Both the position numbers and the translations under genes were made by a program. Shown here piece after piece: positions 62,701 to 64,000 of a DNA stretch of 64,000 bases; the first letter of the stretch is position 1; every line of letters begins with the position of its first letter. A model generated the notes under the pieces. The model did no database searches. It was not told the origin of the DNA and was given only the letters and a program-made list of their open reading frames with translations. The stretch covers positions 1,240,001-1,304,000 of the forward strand of contig JAZGTN010000094.1 of assembly GCA_037783415.1 (NCBI GenBank), read 5' to 3'. This DNA comes from Leptasterias polaris (lineage: Eukaryota > Echinodermata > Asteroidea > Forcipulatida > Asteriidae).

Positions 62701-63478
62701 GTTTTTAATATTTAAAAAAGGTATTGTTTGTGAAAATACGTGACTCGAGTCACGAGTCCTCGGGGACAAGTCCGAGTCATGATAGTCGAGTCCGAGTCCG
62801 AGTCCGAGTCTTTTGCAGACGTGACTCGAGTCAAGTCCGAGTCACCGAAATTGTGACTCGAGACGGACTCGAGTCCGAGTCCTGGACTCGAGTCATACAA
62901 CACTGGTTTAAGTTAATTAGTTCACAGGTGTATTTGAAGAAGGTTATGAAGAAACTCTTTGTGAATTTCATGATCCATTTGGGAGGAGTTATTCTAGAGT
63001 TATTTGTCTTTCCTTTTCATTATTTTGGCGACGTTTTGGCGAAGTTATTTATAACAAAGTCCCATTATGTTTCACTTTGATGGATACTGATGAAAAGTAA
63101 AATTCCTTGCACGGCCATAATGGCTGTACATTGGCTGTAATTCACACAAAATCCAGCATATCCTCCGAGAAGTGGATATTAAGGTCTACTATCGAACTCG
63201 CAATAAGTTGGAAACAAACCCCAAAATACAAGCATGACCCCAGCAGTTAAGCAGGAGTTTACCAAATTCCTTGCTCATGTGGTAAAGTGTACCATGGTGA
63301 GACTGGTAGACCCTTTAATACCTATAGCACTGTAGATGCGTCCAATCATTCTTATGTAAATTGAGGTACTCACTGCTTTGTTTGATTTTGTCACTCCTAC
63401 ATAAAAACAATTCATATTATTACACTTTTTGTTTGTATTGTTGCAGAGGAATACTTTGATGGCCCAGAGGAGGTTCGG
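50764..63478 (+). CDS. NGDN: neuroguidin (Sas10/Utp3/C1D family; 3' end outside window)
   Basis: Neuroguidin binds eIF4E in translational control and is a component of the small-subunit processome in the nucleolus. Exons seen: 50764-50775 (MAAH, strong GTGAGT donor), 57766-57819, 59267-59379, 59925-60159, 60536-60629, 61503-61595, 63447-63478. All phases agree, giving 211 residues of an expected roughly 315. The Sas10/C1D domain covers about residues 5-95, with KGISFLEVKHHLLL. It is followed by HLVEIRTVLERMRPIDQKLH, NDPLRYKPNPGNLLSK, an acidic stretch DEEDEDDSSDNED, KKYVPPKVVAMHYD, and a basic helix ending in KKRALSSALMQELRQEY. The 12-nt first exon is the least certain: it is supported by its phase, donor and the MAA start shared with human NGDN. 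Intron 1 is 7 kb and full of mobile elements. The C-terminal third lies to the right. Confidence 0.92.
51247..52116. mobile_element. Tc1/mariner-like non-autonomous element
   Basis: TA-CAGTCGTTTGACCAGGTTCC at the left (TA 51245-51246) and GAACTGGTCAAACGACTG-TA at the right (TA 52117-52118). 870 bp. A motif GATCCGGAACTGGTCA or its complement occurs at least five times (near 51254, 51432, 51699, 52075, 52093). CAGT start and TA target fit Tc1/mariner. No transposase frame. Confidence 0.85.
52125..53521. mobile_element. 1.4-kb foldback element, TAGCCCCA termini
   Basis: The left arm (52125-52510) is almost wholly complementary to the right arm (53160-53520), starting TAGCCCCATTTA and ending TAAATGGGGCTAA. 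A second inner stem pairs GGATGACATTATTTCCGAAA (52770) with its complement near 52950. TACTAAT flanks it (52117-52123, 53522-53528), extendable to TACTAATC. The 168-codon minus frame at 53025-53531 is a consequence of the arm and has no domain. Confidence 0.88.
53629..53689. repeat. hairpin flanked by 16-bp direct repeats
   Basis: CCTGCCACCACTTAATAT pairs with ATATTAAAGTGGTGGCAGG. AATATTTTTAGAATTA lies immediately on both sides (53613-53628, 53690-53705). Confidence 0.7.
53717..54127 (+). mobile_element. single-arm copy of the 41687-42426 hAT-like foldback
   Basis: Collinear with the centre and right arm of that element, from GGCCGGCTGGGCTGTGGGCG through GGTTTAAACCGCCGACTGGC to AAGTGGGGCTA. 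The left arm is absent, so it is truncated or a solo form. Confidence 0.85.
54212..55187. mobile_element. hAT-like element, CAGGG termini
   Basis: CAGGGTTCGAAATTAGCGG at the left; GGGAAACCCCTG at the right, which reads CAGGGGTTTCCC on the other strand. Just inside both ends are GCGGGCGA/TCGCCCGG words. CAGGG ends are common in hAT. The 8-bp flanks do not match, so the class is tentative. Confidence 0.55.
56944..57307. mobile_element. palindromic MITE with 133-bp arms
   Basis: AATAAGCCATTTGCGAGTTA through GGGGCAAGCTTTTG (57076) is nearly perfectly complementary to 57174-57307, with a 97-bp loop. The two arm-derived frames (minus 57027-57284, plus 56990-57172) encode the same peptide and are artefacts. 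It ends 458 bp before NGDN exon 2. Confidence 0.85.
58095..58620 (-). pseudogene. LINE reverse-transcriptase C-terminal remnant with coding-end tandem repeats
   Basis: Read on the minus strand, about 58545-58400 encodes DNYKQSFFPRTLRDWDVLP and, after a one-base frameshift, QDIIELPTVEQFKNS. This is the well-known extreme C-terminus of CR1/L2/jockey-type reverse transcriptases. A 67-bp unit (starts 58272, 58339, 58406, 58473) amplifies that tail. Polymerase domains are absent and frames are broken, so it is a dead 5'-truncated copy. Confidence 0.8.
58272..58539. repeat. four tandem copies of a 67-bp unit
   Basis: Unit begins GATCAATGATGTCCTGGGGG; period exactly 67 between starts. The fourth copy has lost one G in the GGGGG run, the frameshift noted for the LINE remnant. 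Confidence 0.92.
60773..60957 (+). pseudogene. second LINE 3' end fragment, opposite orientation
   Basis: ATTGAACTGCCCACAGTGGA encodes IELPTVEQF followed by a stop. The downstream bases (CACAAGCTTTTTACTTGCAC, TTGCTGAACAGGCTTTCAA) match the complement of 58100-58270. Together these mark the same LINE family. Confidence 0.75.
60952..61131. mobile_element. TAGACC-family MITE in NGDN intron 5
   Basis: AATACACCCCTTGCATAACG at the left, ATAATGCAAGGGGTCTATT at the right, with a decayed interior. It abuts the LINE fragment. Confidence 0.7.
61989..62905. mobile_element. hAT non-autonomous element with exact 8-bp target duplication
   Basis: CAGTGTTGTAGTCGAGTC at the left, GACTCGAGTCATACAACACTG (in two parts, 62885-62905) at the right. 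GTTTAAGT flanks it exactly (61981-61988, 62906-62913). Subterminal zones are dense in GAGTCCGAGTC and GTCACGAGTC on the left and GACTCGAGTC on the right, probably transposase-binding sites. The 917 bp encode no transposase. Confidence 0.92.
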
Positions 63479-64000
63479 GTGAGTCACATATTGATTTTAT
63501 TTACAGTTTCAAATGACTTACGTTATGATATTTTGAGTCAGCAATATTTGTTCTCATTGTTATATTGTTTTGGTTTAAATGTTATGGTCGATTGCAAGAA
63601 TTGTCCTAATAGTAATACATAATCTCAATGTTACAAGATCTTTTTATACCAAAAGTTTGAAAAATGGCAAGAAGACCTGTGTCATGGCCAAACGGTCTAG
63701 TGCACAGAAATGAAGTTCTCCTGTTGTCAATGTGTGGGCTTGGTTCCTGGTCTTGGCACTTGTGTCCTTGAGCATGACACTTAGCCATGATTGCTTCATC
63801 CTTCAGCCATAGGTTCTGTGTGTCGGCCAATTTTGAAAGTTTTTTAGATAATTGCTTGTTAGAATGTTACTCCTAGATTTTTTCACAGATCAAATCTGCA
63901 ATTGCCCTATAGCCAAATACCTTTTTCATGACAAATAATTTGACTATGTGCCAAATTCCATGCGTGTATCATCAAACATGTCATAGACACATTTCACCAA
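63479..64000 (+). other. NGDN intron 7, running off the window
   Basis: No exon or structured repeat recognised after the donor at 63479. Confidence 0.6.

Larger units (their letters stand above)
59380..63446 (+). other. NGDN introns 3-6
   Basis: Introns 59380-59924, 60160-60535, 60630-61502 and 61596-63446. The first two show nothing structured. The third carries the LINE fragment and a TAGACC MITE. The fourth carries the hAT MITE at 61989. Confidence 0.7.

Overview
The window is animal nuclear DNA: AT-rich, intron-rich, with no prokaryotic operons and a very high load of short inverted-repeat elements. Four protein-coding genes can be read exon by exon, with GT/AG splice sites and matching codon phases. 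The encoded proteins, the element-rich introns and the repeated palindrome TAGGCCTA suggest a marine invertebrate deuterostome, most likely an echinoderm. The taxon is inferred, not shown.

Layout. (1) 1-22346, plus strand: the last six coding exons of a G-protein alpha subunit of the Go class (exons 3-8, stop at 22346). The first two coding exons lie left of the window, so 1-9596 is read as intron plus repeats. (2) 22347-35585: a 13-kb gene-poor interval of tandem repeats, SINE-like tails and hairpins, with one weak orphan exon candidate near 29.7 kb. (3) 35586-43266, minus strand: a complete eight-exon gene for RNase P/MRP subunit p40 (RPP40). (4) 44870-50478, minus strand: a complete five-exon gene for ER membrane complex subunit 4 (EMC4). 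(5) 50764 to beyond the right edge, plus strand: neuroguidin (NGDN, Sas10/C1D family), with seven coding exons in the window and the 3' end missing.

EMC4 and NGDN are divergent, with start codons only 285 bp apart, so they probably share one bidirectional promoter. RPP40 lies downstream of EMC4 in the same orientation. RPP40 (tRNA and rRNA processing), NGDN (small-subunit processome, translational control) and EMC4 (membrane-protein insertion) are all housekeeping functions. The Go alpha gene is a separate signalling gene.

The introns and intergenic space carry many non-autonomous DNA transposons whose target-site duplications can still be read. They include TTAA-flanked elements (some piggyBac-like), hAT-like elements with 7-8-bp duplications, elements with 9-10-bp duplications, a TA-flanked Tc1/mariner-like element, several nested insertions, and two decayed LINE 3' ends. 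No complete transposase or reverse transcriptase was found. I found no new multi-gene system. The most unusual content is the nested element landscape, the shared EMC4/NGDN promoter and a Go alpha protein with a divergent helical domain.
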